From the NCBI GenBank assembly GCA_018524345.1, contig JADQAZ010000001.1:434001-498000 (forward strand): a DNA stretch of 64,000 bases. The letters are read 5' to 3'. Shown piece after piece: positions 24,910-33,507 of this stretch. The notes beneath the pieces were generated by a model that did not search any database, had not been told where the DNA came from, and saw nothing but the letters and a program-made list of their open reading frames with translations. The position numbers and the translations under genes are program-made. Source of the stretch: Harenicola maris (GTDB taxonomy: Bacteria; Pseudomonadota; Alphaproteobacteria; Rhodobacterales; Rhodobacteraceae). Position 1 is the first letter of the stretch, and the number at the start of each line of letters is the position of its first letter.

Positions 24910-25977
24910 TCACCATTCGGCGCGGGCGTGGGACCACAGCTCGGACACCAGCGTTCCGGGGCTTTGTGCGGGGGCGACATCGGCGCCGATACTGGCGAAA
25001 CTGCCGCCCGCGATATCGGCGGCAAAATCCGGCAGGGTCCAATCGGCGGCGGGGTCCTCGTTCGGGGTGATCGTGCGGTGTTTCGGGGTCGGGCCAACAC
25101 CGAGCAGGGCCAGCAGGAAGGCGCTGAGGGAATAGCCCAGAACCGAGCCGGCCCTGTTGTCGACGGGGAAATGCACGCCCGAGACCACGCGGTTGTCCGC
25201 GATACGCGCCGCCAGACGGTAGAGCAGCGAGGAAGGAATATCGGTGATGTCCTGATCGCCGAGGGCCGCCATGAAATGGGCGGTGGCGAAGCTGACCGTG
25301 GCGTGGCCGCTTGGCAGGGTGGAATGGGCGGGTGTCGGGATGATGGGCAGGACCTGACGCGCGTAATCCACGGGGCGGCGCAGGGAGTAGAGGAATTTTA
25401 CTTGCGCGGTGACGCTGGTGACAAAGGCGGAGAAGGCGGTCAGCAGTTCGATGCTCCATTTCGAGCGGGTCGACGAGAGGCGCATCTGTTGGCCGAAGAA
25501 GGACATGATGTCGGTGGCTTGCAGGGCGATCTCGTTCACGCGGTCGGAGCGGAGCTCTGCGTAGGAGACCATATGGGGCATTTGCGCGGTAAAGAGAGCG
25601 TCGGCCTCGCCCGTTGTCAGGCCCTTGAAGGTGACGATGGGAGTGCCCGCGGCGCGGACCTCGATGTCATTGCCGTTCAGCCCCACGGTCAGAAGCGCGC
25701 TGAGCTCGGCAGCGAGCAGCGTGGCGCGGCCACCTGCGTCGAGGGCTTTGAAACGGTCCCATGTGTCCTCGATCTCTCTGTTGATCGCGATGCCGTCGGT
25801 GCCGTTCCAGTAGCCGCGGATCCCCTCGGCCGTGGTGATCAGCACATTGCCCAGATAGGGCGAGGCCGATGCGCCATGGGGCGTATGCGGGGTGTGGGGC
25901 GTATGGGGGGTATGCGGTGTGTGGGGCGTGTGCGGTGTATGTGGGGTGTGCGGCGTATGCGGTGTTGTAAAGCTCAT
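24910..25977 (-). CDS. Vanadium-haloperoxidase/PAP2-type protein with (TPH)10 N-terminus
   Basis: 355 residues from ATG 25977, with GGAAGGA upstream. The three-part vanadate/phosphate site is present: K194-x6-R201-P202 (KFLYSLRRP), S223-G224-H225 (LPSGH), and R263-x5-H269-x3-D273 (NRVVSGVHFPVD). The usual Ser before the last Arg is Asn. This pattern covers vanadium-dependent haloperoxidases and acid phosphatases; overall length and the long helical N-half favour the haloperoxidase-like branch. Residues 5-34 are ten perfect Thr-Pro-His repeats, a flexible His-rich arm that could bind metal. No classical signal peptide. Divergent from the SARP-like gene. Confidence 0.8.
   Translation of the reverse strand: MSFTTPHTPHTPHTPHTPHTPHTPHTPHTPHTPHGASASPYLGNVLITTAEGIRGYWNGTDGIAINREIEDTWDRFKALDAGGRATLLAAELSALLTVGLNGNDIEVRAAGTPIVTFKGLTTGEADALFTAQMPHMVSYAELRSDRVNEIALQATDIMSFFGQQMRLSSTRSKWSIELLTAFSAFVTSVTAQVKFLYSLRRPVDYARQVLPIIPTPAHSTLPSGHATVSFATAHFMAALGDQDITDIPSSLLYRLAARIADNRVVSGVHFPVDNRAGSVLGYSLSAFLLALLGVGPTPKHRTITPNEDPAADWTLPDFAADIAGGSFASIGADVAPAQSPGTLVSELWSHARAEW
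25876..25965 (-). repeat. Ten tandem 9-bp units encoding Thr-Pro-His
   Basis: Ten in-frame 9-base units. Third codon positions vary (His CAT/CAC, Pro CCG/CCC, Thr ACA/ACG/ACC), so the peptide repeat is perfect while the DNA repeat is not. This indicates either selection on the peptide or an old expansion followed by silent drift. Confidence 0.95.
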
Positions 25978-26069
25978 GATGTAATTCCTTCCCGTCCCAA
26001 AATCATTTTGTGGTGCAATCTTACGCCAAACCAAAGGTGCGGCGAGAATTTTGTCAAAGTGCAGCAGTG

Positions 26070-26086
26070 GTGTTGACCTAGGGTTA
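26070..26086 (+). promoter_or_regulatory. Shared 17-bp element, copy 2
   Basis: GTGTTGACCTAGGGTTA in the divergent region between the haloperoxidase-like and SARP-like genes; counterpart of 22627-22643. Confidence 0.45.
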
Positions 26087-26093
26087 ACGTATT

Positions 26094-26103
26094 TTTCACG
26101 AAA
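26094..26103. promoter_or_regulatory. TTTCACGAAA palindrome-like site
   Basis: Reverse complement of TTTCGTGAAA at 22561-22570; a third related half-site TACGTGAA is at 26145-26152, running into the first possible ATG of the regulator. Confidence 0.4.
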
Positions 26104-26151
26104 TGCGCAGCGGGTTTGTAGAATGGGGGATTTTCAGTGATACTTACGTGA

Positions 26152-27846
26152 ATGCTTCGGGATGGGTGCGTGATGAACATGGAACAGGGATGCATTAAAA
26201 TCGAGCTGTTCGGGCTCATGTGTGTTCGGGATGCCGAGGGCACGGATGTGACGCCGCGCGGCGCAAGAGCGCGGGCGCTGATCGCAATTCTGGCCCTGTC
26301 GCGCAACATGACCCGCTCCCGGCGCTGGATCGAGAGCACGCTGTGGTCGAGCCGCGATCCGAAGCAGGCGGGTGCCTCGCTGCGGCAGACCCTGTCGGAG
26401 ATACGGCGCAGTTTTGGCGAGGCGAAGGGGGTCCTGCTTGCGGATCGCTCCTCTGTTTCCTTCGATACCTCTGCGGTTTTTGTCGACTTGCTTGAAGGGC
26501 GCGCGGATGCGGCCACGGGCGAGGAGCTGCTCGAAGGGTTAGAGATCAATGATCCCGCCTATAGCGAGTGGCTTCGTTCTGTGCGCTCTGCCTGCCGGCC
26601 CGAGGCGGCGCCTTTGGTGGCGCAGACGCCCATGTCCGGCATGGAGGCCGAGGCGCAGTCCCCGGCGCAACCGGCGCCAAGCGAGGTCGCCGCGCAGCAG
26701 GCCCGCCTGATCGTTGCGCCCGACACCAGCGGCAACCGCACAGAGGATGCCATCGCCCATGCCCTTGGCCGCCAGATCGCGCGTTCGGTTCTGGACCACG
26801 TTCCGGTGGAGATTTCGGTTGCCTCGAACATGCCCAAACTGTCGCATCGGGCGGCGACCTCGGATATCTGCCTTGCGCCTTTGGTTCTGGATCATGGCAA
26901 GACCTCCATGGTCTCGGTGGAGCTGTCGGATTCGCCGCAGGGCAATCTGCTCTGGTCAGAGGCCCTGACCCTTGATGTCAGCGGCCCGCCGATCCTGACC
27001 GCGCCCGATGTGATCGCCTCGGCCAATGAGGCGGCGGAGCAGATCGCGCGGCAGGTTGTTTTGATCAATTCGGGGGAGGGCACCCTTGATCAGTCGCTGG
27101 CCAAGCTGGACCTCGGGATCACCGAGACATTCTCGATGGAGGCCGACCGGATGCGGCGGGCCGACGGGTTGTTTGCCGCAGTCGAGGACCCGCGGGCCAA
27201 GGGGCTTGCTGCCGCATGGCGTAGCCTTCTGGCCACGATGCAGGTGGTCGAGCGCACCGCGCCGGACCCGGTTTTGCGCCGCGCCGAGGCGGAGGCCTAT
27301 TTGATCGAAGCGATGGAGGTGCGCCCCGCCAATGCGACGGTTCTGGCCGTGGCGAGCCAGATCATCAACCTGCTGGCTTTGCCGGGCTATGATGCCTTGG
27401 CCATGGCGCAGGCTGCGGTGCGGCTGAGCCGGTGGAACCCGATGGCCAAGCTTGCCCTCGGGTTGGCGCAGATGCGCAAGGGCGACATCGTCGAGGCGCA
27501 TCGCACGATCGAAATGTCGCGCGCCTATGCCAGCCGGTTGCGCAACAAACACTGGTGGGACATGTGCTATTCACTGGCCGCCCTTGCCACGGGGCGCATT
27601 GATGATGCGATCTCGGCTGCGGAATCGGCGCTGGTGTTCCACCCGCAGTTCCGCCCGCCGATGCGGCATCTCTATGCTCTCTATCTGCACAAGGGACGGA
27701 TGGAGGATGCGGAGGCGATGCTGACGCGAATGCGTGCGGTTGAGCCGGATTTCTCCTTGCGGATGATGCGGCAGGATCCGAGCTATCCGGCGGCGACCAT
27801 CCGGCGCACGACGCTGATCTCGCAGTCGGATATCGCGGCGGTTTAG
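26152..27846 (+). CDS. SARP-like transcriptional regulator (winged helix + TolB-like + TPR)
   Basis: 564 residues if started at ATG 26152; ATG 26173 (MNMEQG) or 26179 are equally plausible because no strong ribosome site marks one. The N-terminal ~100 residues (IKIELFGLMCVRDAEGTDVTPRG, then LWSSRDPKQAGASLRQTLSEIRR) match the OmpR-type winged helix of SARP activators. The middle (EDAIAHALGRQIARSVLDH, LLWSEALTLDV) resembles the TolB-like module seen in class III cyclase-linked regulators. The C-terminus is a helical TPR-like array with NPMAKLALGLAQMRKGDIVEAH. Cytoplasmic, DNA-binding; likely controls the flanking subtilase and haloperoxidase genes (inference from shared motifs). Confidence 0.75.
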   Translation: MLRDGCVMNMEQGCIKIELFGLMCVRDAEGTDVTPRGARARALIAILALSRNMTRSRRWIESTLWSSRDPKQAGASLRQTLSEIRRSFGEAKGVLLADRSSVSFDTSAVFVDLLEGRADAATGEELLEGLEINDPAYSEWLRSVRSACRPEAAPLVAQTPMSGMEAEAQSPAQPAPSEVAAQQARLIVAPDTSGNRTEDAIAHALGRQIARSVLDHVPVEISVASNMPKLSHRAATSDICLAPLVLDHGKTSMVSVELSDSPQGNLLWSEALTLDVSGPPILTAPDVIASANEAAEQIARQVVLINSGEGTLDQSLAKLDLGITETFSMEADRMRRADGLFAAVEDPRAKGLAAAWRSLLATMQVVERTAPDPVLRRAEAEAYLIEAMEVRPANATVLAVASQIINLLALPGYDALAMAQAAVRLSRWNPMAKLALGLAQMRKGDIVEAHRTIEMSRAYASRLRNKHWWDMCYSLAALATGRIDDAISAAESALVFHPQFRPPMRHLYALYLHKGRMEDAEAMLTRMRAVEPDFSLRMMRQDPSYPAATIRRTTLISQSDIAAV

Positions 27847-27929
27847 GGCGATTTGATCCGCGGGCCTAAAGGTTTGGTTAAACATTTGTAAATTATGGTG
27901 AAGGGGTTCCTAACAAAGGGAGTCCCCCG

Positions 27930-29195
27930 ATGCCCAAGATTTGCCTGCTGACCCATTTCATGGCCCCCGACGATGTGATCTCTGCGCGGCTCTTTGATGC
28001 CTTGGGGCAGGACTTGGCCAAGGTCGGATGGCAGGTCGAGGCGCGCCCCTCTGCGCGCAGTTGCCACCAAAGGGGCGCGCGGTTTCAAAGGCGCGAGCGC
28101 CGCGGCGCTGTCGAAATCACCCGCGTCTGGCGGCCTGATTTTTCCCAGCACCGGTTCCTCGGGCGGTTGCTCAACAGCCTTTGGATGTTGATTGCATGGA
28201 CGGGGATCGTGTTCCGCTCTGCCGATAAGCGGCCCGATGTTGTGGTGATCGGAAGTGATCCGGTTTTTGCCGCTTTGCTGGCCTATCCGCTTCGGTTTTT
28301 TCGGCCGGATATCGAGCTGGTGCATTGGGCCTTTGATCTGCATCCAGAGGCCAGCGTCGCGAGCGGTATGTTGCGGGAGAGCCATCCTTTAGTGCGGCTT
28401 GTGCGGCGGGCCATGGGGGGGGCGTATCGGCGTTTTGACCTGATCTTTGATCTGGGGGCCTGTATGCGGCGGCGCCTTGCGGGGCATCAGCCTGCGGCAA
28501 GGATGGTCGAGGCCCCGCCTTGGGCGCAGGATGAGCCGGAGCTTCCCGCGGGGGCCGATAGCGCCATGCGCCGGGAGTTGTTCGGGCAGGCCACCTTGGG
28601 CCTGCTGTATTCGGGCACCTTCGGGAATGCCCATCCGGTGGAACCGATCGTGGACCTGGTGCGGGCGCTGCGCGGCACGGATGTGCATTTCGCCTTTGCC
28701 GTGCGCGGCGCACGGGCGCAGGAGTTGCGGGCGCGCTTCGGGGCAGAGGACACAAACGTCACCTTCGCGGGCTTTGCCTCGGCCGAGGACCTGCCCAAAC
28801 GGCTCGCGGCGGCGGATATCCATCTGGCCTGTCTGGAGCCCGCCTATGCGGGCATCGCGGTGCCCTCGAAGGTGTTGGGAAGCTGGGCCGCGGGGCGCCC
28901 GGTGCTCTTTGCGGGGCCAAAGGACAGCGCAGTGACCGAGTGGATCAAAGACTATGATCTGGGCTGGCATATGGACAGCGATAGCGCCGAGGGCGCGGCG
29001 CAGGCCCTGCGCGCGCTTTGCGAGGATATGCAGGCCGTGGGGGAGGCGCAGGCGCGGGCCTTTTCCGGCTATCACGCCCATTTCAGCCGCGCCGCCACCT
29101 TCCTCCGCATGGACGAAGCCCTGCGCGCGGTGGTGGCGCAAAGGGCGCAACCTCAGGGCGAGGCAAAGCCCGCCCGCATGCGTCAGGCGGATTGA
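27930..29195 (+). CDS. Glycosyltransferase, GT4-like
   Basis: 421 residues with a two-Rossmann GT-B layout. Donor-domain features: GLLYSGTFGNAHPVEPIVDLVRAL, VTFAGFASAEDLPKRLAAADIHLACLEP and IAVPSKVLGSWAAGRPVLFAG, close to the WcaI/WfbU-type group 1 transferases. N-terminus KICLLTHFMAPDDVISARLFDALG. Acts on the cytoplasmic face of the membrane in surface-sugar synthesis in related systems. No other polysaccharide genes surround it, so the acceptor is unknown. Isolated between the SARP-like regulator and an enoyl-CoA hydratase 31 bp downstream. Confidence 0.82.
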   Translation: MPKICLLTHFMAPDDVISARLFDALGQDLAKVGWQVEARPSARSCHQRGARFQRRERRGAVEITRVWRPDFSQHRFLGRLLNSLWMLIAWTGIVFRSADKRPDVVVIGSDPVFAALLAYPLRFFRPDIELVHWAFDLHPEASVASGMLRESHPLVRLVRRAMGGAYRRFDLIFDLGACMRRRLAGHQPAARMVEAPPWAQDEPELPAGADSAMRRELFGQATLGLLYSGTFGNAHPVEPIVDLVRALRGTDVHFAFAVRGARAQELRARFGAEDTNVTFAGFASAEDLPKRLAAADIHLACLEPAYAGIAVPSKVLGSWAAGRPVLFAGPKDSAVTEWIKDYDLGWHMDSDSAEGAAQALRALCEDMQAVGEAQARAFSGYHAHFSRAATFLRMDEALRAVVAQRAQPQGEAKPARMRQAD

Positions 29196-29226
29196 CAGGG
29201 GCGGCCATTCGCAACACCCTGCCGGC

Positions 29227-30018
29227 ATGACAGATTACATCCTTCGCGAAGACGCCGGCGCCGTGGCGACATTGACCCTGAACCATCCGGCCAAGTTGAA
29301 CTGCCTTTCCGAAGGCATGATGCAGGCCTTGCAGGGCGCCCTTGATAGCATCGCGGGGGATCCATCGGTGCGCATTGTGGTGCTACGCGGCGCGGGTAAG
29401 GCCTTTTGCGCCGGGCATGATCTGGCAGAAATGACGCAGGCCCGGCAGGGGGCGGACGGCGGCCTGGCCTATTTCAAGGCCCTCTTCGTGCAATGCTCCG
29501 GCCTGATGCAGAGCGTGCGGAACCTGCCGCAGCCGGTGATCGCGCAGGTCCATGGAGTCGCGGCGGCGGCGGGCTGCCAATTGGTCGCCACATGCGACAT
29601 GGCCGTGGCGGAAGAGACCTGCCGCTTTGGCGTGAATGGCGTCAATATCGGGCTGTTCTGCTCCACCCCCATGGTGGCTCTGACCCGCAACATCCACCGC
29701 AAAGCGGCCTTCGAGATGTTGACGACAGGGGAGCTGATCCCGGCGGACAAGGCGCAGGCCCTCGGCCTGGTTAACCGTATTGCGCCTGCGGGGAGGGGCG
29801 GGGAGGTCACAGCAGAGCTCGCGGCCCATTGCGCCGGAAAACTGGGAGAGGCCCTTCGGATCGGCAAGCAGGCCTTCTACAGGCAGGCAGAGATGGGGCT
29901 GGAAGAGGCCTATGCCTATGCAGGCGAGGTCATGGCCGAGAATATGATGCTCAAGCAGACGCAAAAAGGCATCGAGGCCTTCTTGGAGAAACGCCAGCCG
30001 GAGTGGGATCAGGATTGA
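29227..30018 (+). CDS. Enoyl-CoA hydratase/isomerase family protein
   Basis: 263 residues from ATG 29227 (MTDYILREDAG), 31 bp after the glycosyltransferase. Crotonase fold: LNHPAKLNCLSEGMM, oxyanion-hole segments RGAGKAFCAGHDLAEM and VHGVAAAAGCQLVATCDMAVA. The usual second catalytic Glu region reads CRFGVNGVNIGLFCSTPMVAL, lacking the canonical Glu of hydratases, as in the ECHDC3-like branch. The reaction is therefore uncertain (hydratase, isomerase or other crotonase chemistry). Cytoplasmic. Confidence 0.87.
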   Translation: MTDYILREDAGAVATLTLNHPAKLNCLSEGMMQALQGALDSIAGDPSVRIVVLRGAGKAFCAGHDLAEMTQARQGADGGLAYFKALFVQCSGLMQSVRNLPQPVIAQVHGVAAAAGCQLVATCDMAVAEETCRFGVNGVNIGLFCSTPMVALTRNIHRKAAFEMLTTGELIPADKAQALGLVNRIAPAGRGGEVTAELAAHCAGKLGEALRIGKQAFYRQAEMGLEEAYAYAGEVMAENMMLKQTQKGIEAFLEKRQPEWDQD

Positions 30019-30021
30019 TCC

Positions 30022-30513
30022 CTAGAGCTTGGGCAGTTTCGAGGAAATCACACCGGTGTTAAAGCCGCCCATGCGCAATTCGCCAAACAGCCGCTGATAC
30101 TCGATCTTGGGGCAACGATCCTGCACCACGCGCAGGCCGGCCTGCCGCGCGCGCTCTGCGGCGGGTTCGTTGATGACCCCGATCTGCATCCAAATGGTCC
30201 GAAGCCCATCAGGAATATGCTGCAAGGCCGCCTCGACGACATCTGGCACATGTTCCGAGCGGCGGAAAATATCCACCATATCCACGGTGACGCCCTCGGG
30301 AACCTCGGAAAAATCGGCAAGGACGGTTTCACCAAGCAAAACCTTACCCGCATGAACCGGATTGATCGGCAAAACGCGATAGCCCCGCATCGACAAATAT
30401 CGCGCAACGTAATGAGAGGGGCGCACAGGGTTCGGTGACACGCCGACACAGGCAATGACCTTGGTGGTTTCAAGGATGTGCCTAAGCTCTGCGTCTGTAG
30501 TGGAATCGACCAT
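30022..30513 (-). CDS. CoA-binding domain protein (YccU-like)
   Basis: 163 residues from ATG 30513; TTG 30519 is possible. A single CoA_binding Rossmann domain: KVIACVGVSPNPVRPSHYVARYLSMRGYRVLPINPVHAG, VDMVDIFRRSEHVPDVVEAAL, IWMQIGVINEPAAERARQAGLRVVQDRCPKIEY. The late Cys (DRCPKIEY) is conserved in the family. Cytoplasmic, presumed CoA-binding; no reaction known. Convergent with the enoyl-CoA hydratase gene with 3 bp between stops. Confidence 0.88.
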   Translation of the reverse strand: MVDSTTDAELRHILETTKVIACVGVSPNPVRPSHYVARYLSMRGYRVLPINPVHAGKVLLGETVLADFSEVPEGVTVDMVDIFRRSEHVPDVVEAALQHIPDGLRTIWMQIGVINEPAAERARQAGLRVVQDRCPKIEYQRLFGELRMGGFNTGVISSKLPKL

Positions 30514-30548
30514 GGGCAAACCTCGCCCGTTCCGCTTGGAAAATCCAG

Positions 30549-30571
30549 CTTCTTATTGGCGCCAAATATCC
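30549..30571 (+). repeat. Dispersed repeat, copy 2
   Basis: CTTCTTATTGGC-GCCAAATATCC, the 23-bp form of the element seen at 5760-5781 and 62359-62380. In this copy the centre ATTGGCGCCAAAT is close to a perfect palindrome. The rest of the 367-bp gap 30514-30880 shows no gene that I can support. Confidence 0.7.
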
Positions 30572-30783
30572 CCGCCGGAGGCATCGATCGCCGCGAAGCG
30601 GCTCGTCGGATTGCATCGCAATCCGGCCCGGCCCAAGACCGAGGCTTGGCCGAAGGCCGATCCGCAGGGGGCGGGAGAGGCTCGCCCGACGATACCCGTA
30701 ACCGAAACACCGCAAATTGATAGATGGATTCACCTGTTCCTTACCATGCCCGCGGCTAAGTGCTTCAAACAGGCCTCTTGGCG

Positions 30784-30810
30784 TTGACCTGCCCTTGCAG
30801 GCCCCCTGTG
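30784..30810 (+). promoter_or_regulatory. Possible heat-shock-type promoter of clpP
   Basis: TTGACC, 13 bases, then CCCCTGTG resembles the sigma-32 pattern (TTGAAA, 13-14 bases, CCCCAT). clpP is a heat-shock gene in relatives. The match is partial and the start site is unmapped. Confidence 0.3.
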
Positions 30811-30880
30811 GCATGACTAAGACTCTAGCCGAGCAATAGCCGACCTTCCGGGTCGTGCAACCATAGTGAGAGGCAGTGCC

Positions 30881-31522
30881 ATGAACGATCCAATCGAGAC
30901 CTATATGAACCTTGTCCCTATGGTGGTCGAGCAGACCAGCCGGGGCGAGCGTGCCTATGATATTTTCTCGCGTCTGCTCAAAGAGCGGATCATCTTCCTG
31001 AACGGCCCTGTGCATGACGGGATGAGCCAGCTTGTTGTGGCGCAGCTTTTGCACCTTGAGGCAGAGAACCCGAGCAAAGAAATTTCCATGTATATCAACA
31101 GCCCCGGCGGCGTTGTGACCTCTGGTCTGTCGATCTATGACACGATGCAATACATCCGCCCCAAGGTCTCTACGCTGGTGATCGGGCAGGCGGCTTCGAT
31201 GGGGTCCTTGCTTTTGACGGCGGGCGAGAAGGGGATGCGTTTCTCCCTGCCCAACAGCCGCGTCATGGTGCACCAGCCATCGGGCGGATATCAGGGTCAG
31301 GCGACGGATATCATGATTCATGCGCAAGAAACCCAGAAGCTTAAAGACCGTCTTAACCAGATTTACGTTAAGCATACGGGGCAGACCCTGAAAAAAGTTG
31401 AGGCCGCTCTGGAGCGCGACAACTTTATGTCTGCCGAGGATGCAAAGGACTGGGGCCTGATCGACGAAATCGTCGAGAACCGTGAAAAGGCCGATGACGA
31501 CGGCAAGGGCGCTGCAAGCTAG
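30881..31522 (+). CDS. clpP: ATP-dependent Clp protease proteolytic subunit
   Basis: 213 residues from ATG 30881 ([20 protein letters not shown]), preceded by GAGAGG. The GTG at 30866 in the same frame is unneeded. Catalytic Ser lies in [11 protein letters not shown], His in [10 protein letters not shown], and the Asp in the DRDN/ERDNFMS region. The heptapeptide MYINSPGG is diagnostic. Self-compartmentalised cytoplasmic protease that works with ClpX, encoded downstream. The C-terminal [12 protein letters not shown] tail is typical of alphaproteobacterial ClpP. Confidence 0.97.
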   Translation: MNDPIETYMNLVPMVVEQTSRGERAYDIFSRLLKERIIFLNGPVHDGMSQLVVAQLLHLEAENPSKEISMYINSPGGVVTSGLSIYDTMQYIRPKVSTLVIGQAASMGSLLLTAGEKGMRFSLPNSRVMVHQPSGGYQGQATDIMIHAQETQKLKDRLNQIYVKHTGQTLKKVEAALERDNFMSAEDAKDWGLIDEIVENREKADDDGKGAAS

Positions 31523-31559
31523 GCTTCGCGGCGAATCCTTCGCGAGATAAAGAGTGAGG

Positions 31560-31589
31560 CGGGGCCAGATGCGGATGCGTTTGGCCCCG
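31560..31589 (+). terminator. Terminator between clpP and clpX
   Basis: CGGGGCCA pairs with TGGCCCCG, followed by TTTCC. It would allow clpP to be made in excess of clpX, which begins 130 bp further on. Confidence 0.6.
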
Positions 31590-31718
31590 TTTCCTGACTG
31601 GATTTTGGCGTTGTGCCCGATTGGGTGCTGACTTAAGCTACTCTGTAATTGAGTGGTAGACGACAGACCGCGGGCGTAAGACCCATGGCAGCAAGGCGAA
31701 AGCCTGAAAGGCGACGTG

Positions 31719-32987
31719 ATGGTAAATAACAGCAGCGGCGACAGCAAAAATACACTGTATTGCTCATTCTGCGGCAAGAGCCAGCATGAGGTGCGCAAGC
31801 TTATCGCGGGGCCTACGGTCTTTATCTGCGACGAGTGTGTTGAACTTTGCATGGATATTATCCGCGAGGAGACCAAGACAGCAGGGCTGAAGTCCTCTGA
31901 CGGGGTGCCGACGCCGAAGGAAATCTGTGAAGTTCTGGATGATTATGTGATCGGTCAGGCGCATGCGAAGCGCGTGCTGTCGGTGGCGGTTCACAACCAC
32001 TACAAACGCCTGAACCACGCGGCCAAATCGGGCGGCGATATTGAACTGGCGAAGTCGAATATTCTGCTGATCGGGCCCACGGGCTGCGGCAAGACGCTTT
32101 TGGCGCAGACGCTGGCGCGTATTCTGGATGTGCCGTTTACAATGGCCGATGCGACCACCCTGACCGAAGCCGGTTATGTGGGCGAGGATGTTGAAAACAT
32201 CATCCTCAAGCTGTTGCAGGCATCTGAATACAACGTCGAGCGGGCGCAGCGCGGCATCGTTTATATCGATGAGGTCGACAAGATCACTCGCAAATCCGAC
32301 AACCCCTCGATCACACGCGATGTGTCGGGTGAGGGGGTTCAGCAGGCTTTGCTGAAGATCATGGAAGGCACGGTTGCCTCCGTTCCGCCCCAGGGCGGGC
32401 GCAAGCATCCGCAGCAGGAATTCCTGCAGGTCGACACGACGAACATCCTGTTCATCTGTGGCGGTGCCTTTGCTGGTCTGGAAAAGATCATCGCGCGGCG
32501 CGGTAAGGGATCGGGCATCGGCTTTGGCGCCGATGTGAAGGACGACGATGCCCGCGGCATTGGCGAGGTCTTTACCGAGCTGGAGCCAGAGGATCTGTTG
32601 AAATTCGGTTTGATTCCGGAATTCGTTGGCCGTTTGCCTGTTCTGGCAACTCTTCAGGATCTGGATGAGGATGCTCTTGTAACCATCCTGACAGAGCCCA
32701 AAAACGCTTTGGTCAAGCAGTATCAACGTCTGTTCGAGATCGAGAGCACCAAGCTTGTCTTCACCGAGGATGCGCAGCGTGCGATCGCCCGCCGTGCGAT
32801 TGAGCGGAAGACCGGTGCACGTGGTTTGCGGTCGATCATGGAAGATATCCTGCTCGACACCATGTTTGACCTTCCCGGCCTTGAGGGCGTGGATGAGGTG
32901 GTTGTGAATGAAGAGGCTGTTGTCTCTGACGCCGCGCCACTGGTGATCTACGGCGAGGCAGAGAAAGAGCCTGCTAGCGCGAGCTAA
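31719..32987 (+). CDS. clpX: ATP-dependent Clp protease ATPase subunit ClpX
   Basis: 422 residues. ATG 31719 preferred over GTG 31716, giving [17 protein letters not shown]-terminal zinc-binding domain with CSFCGK and [11 protein letters not shown]+ module with Walker A GPTGCGKT, Walker [10 protein letters not shown], pore loop GYVGEDV, sensor and Arg-finger region [14 protein letters not shown]. The IGF loop that docks ClpP appears as [10 protein letters not shown]. Cytoplasmic unfoldase; partner of ClpP upstream. The spacing of 196 bp from clpP includes the terminator hairpin. Confidence 0.97.
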   Translation: MVNNSSGDSKNTLYCSFCGKSQHEVRKLIAGPTVFICDECVELCMDIIREETKTAGLKSSDGVPTPKEICEVLDDYVIGQAHAKRVLSVAVHNHYKRLNHAAKSGGDIELAKSNILLIGPTGCGKTLLAQTLARILDVPFTMADATTLTEAGYVGEDVENIILKLLQASEYNVERAQRGIVYIDEVDKITRKSDNPSITRDVSGEGVQQALLKIMEGTVASVPPQGGRKHPQQEFLQVDTTNILFICGGAFAGLEKIIARRGKGSGIGFGADVKDDDARGIGEVFTELEPEDLLKFGLIPEFVGRLPVLATLQDLDEDALVTILTEPKNALVKQYQRLFEIESTKLVFTEDAQRAIARRAIERKTGARGLRSIMEDILLDTMFDLPGLEGVDEVVVNEEAVVSDAAPLVIYGEAEKEPASAS

Positions 32988-33002
32988 GGGGCGGCAGGTT
33001 TG

Positions 33003-33500
33003 GTGGGAATACGCCAAAGACTGCTGGTCTGGACGATAATTTTAGGGGGCCTGCCGGTGTTTATCCTGCTGGCCCTTTTTCTTTGGCGGCTGCAGGATAA
33101 TCGCGCCTATGCCCATAGGGTGTTTGAGGGGCGACTGGCCTATTCGGAGGTTTTGGCCTCCCGTCGCTGGCATGCCGGATTCGGAGTGGATTGGGACTGT
33201 TCCTACGCCATCGTGACCCTTGCCGATCCCTTGCCAGAGGCCCCGCCCGCGCCCCGTGATGGGCCATGGTATTTGTCATTCGGGACGGATTGGAAGCTGA
33301 CCCCCGCGCCTGAACTGGGGGACACGACCCGCGATGCGATTGACTCTTGCAGTGGGTATTGGCGCGATGATCTTGGGGCGGAGCTTCAGGCCATTCTTGA
33401 CAGGCCGGGCGCTTGGTATGACCGTGACGCCGTGGGGGAAACCGTTGTGATCTATGCGCCCGCCGATGGGTTGGCCGCGCGGATCAGATATGGAGATTAG
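33003..33500 (+). CDS. Membrane-anchored protein, unknown
   Basis: 165 residues if GTG 33003 is used; TTG 33000 is also possible. After a basic start (MGIRQRLLVWTIILGG) there is one hydrophobic segment (LPVFILLALFLWRL), then about 130 extracytoplasmic residues with VDWDCSYAIVTLADPLPEAPP, WYLSFGTDWKLTP and CSGYWRDDLGAEL. Two Cys (in DCSY and SCSGY) could form a disulfide. No family recognised. It follows clpX by 15 bp and precedes RidA by 7 bp, so the three may be co-transcribed. Confidence 0.7.
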   Translation: MGIRQRLLVWTIILGGLPVFILLALFLWRLQDNRAYAHRVFEGRLAYSEVLASRRWHAGFGVDWDCSYAIVTLADPLPEAPPAPRDGPWYLSFGTDWKLTPAPELGDTTRDAIDSCSGYWRDDLGAELQAILDRPGAWYDRDAVGETVVIYAPADGLAARIRYGD

Positions 33501-33507
33501 GATAACG

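Noticed and set aside
24907..26076. Open frame on the plus strand across the TPH repeat region
   Set aside because: Its translation is a low-complexity Val/Gly/Met/Arg pattern that mirrors the TPH repeats; the minus strand carries the enzyme motifs and a good ribosome site.
26041..26151. Sigma-70 promoter with TTGACC and TATTTT before the SARP-like gene
   Set aside because: The hexamers are 11 bases apart, too close for a standard promoter.
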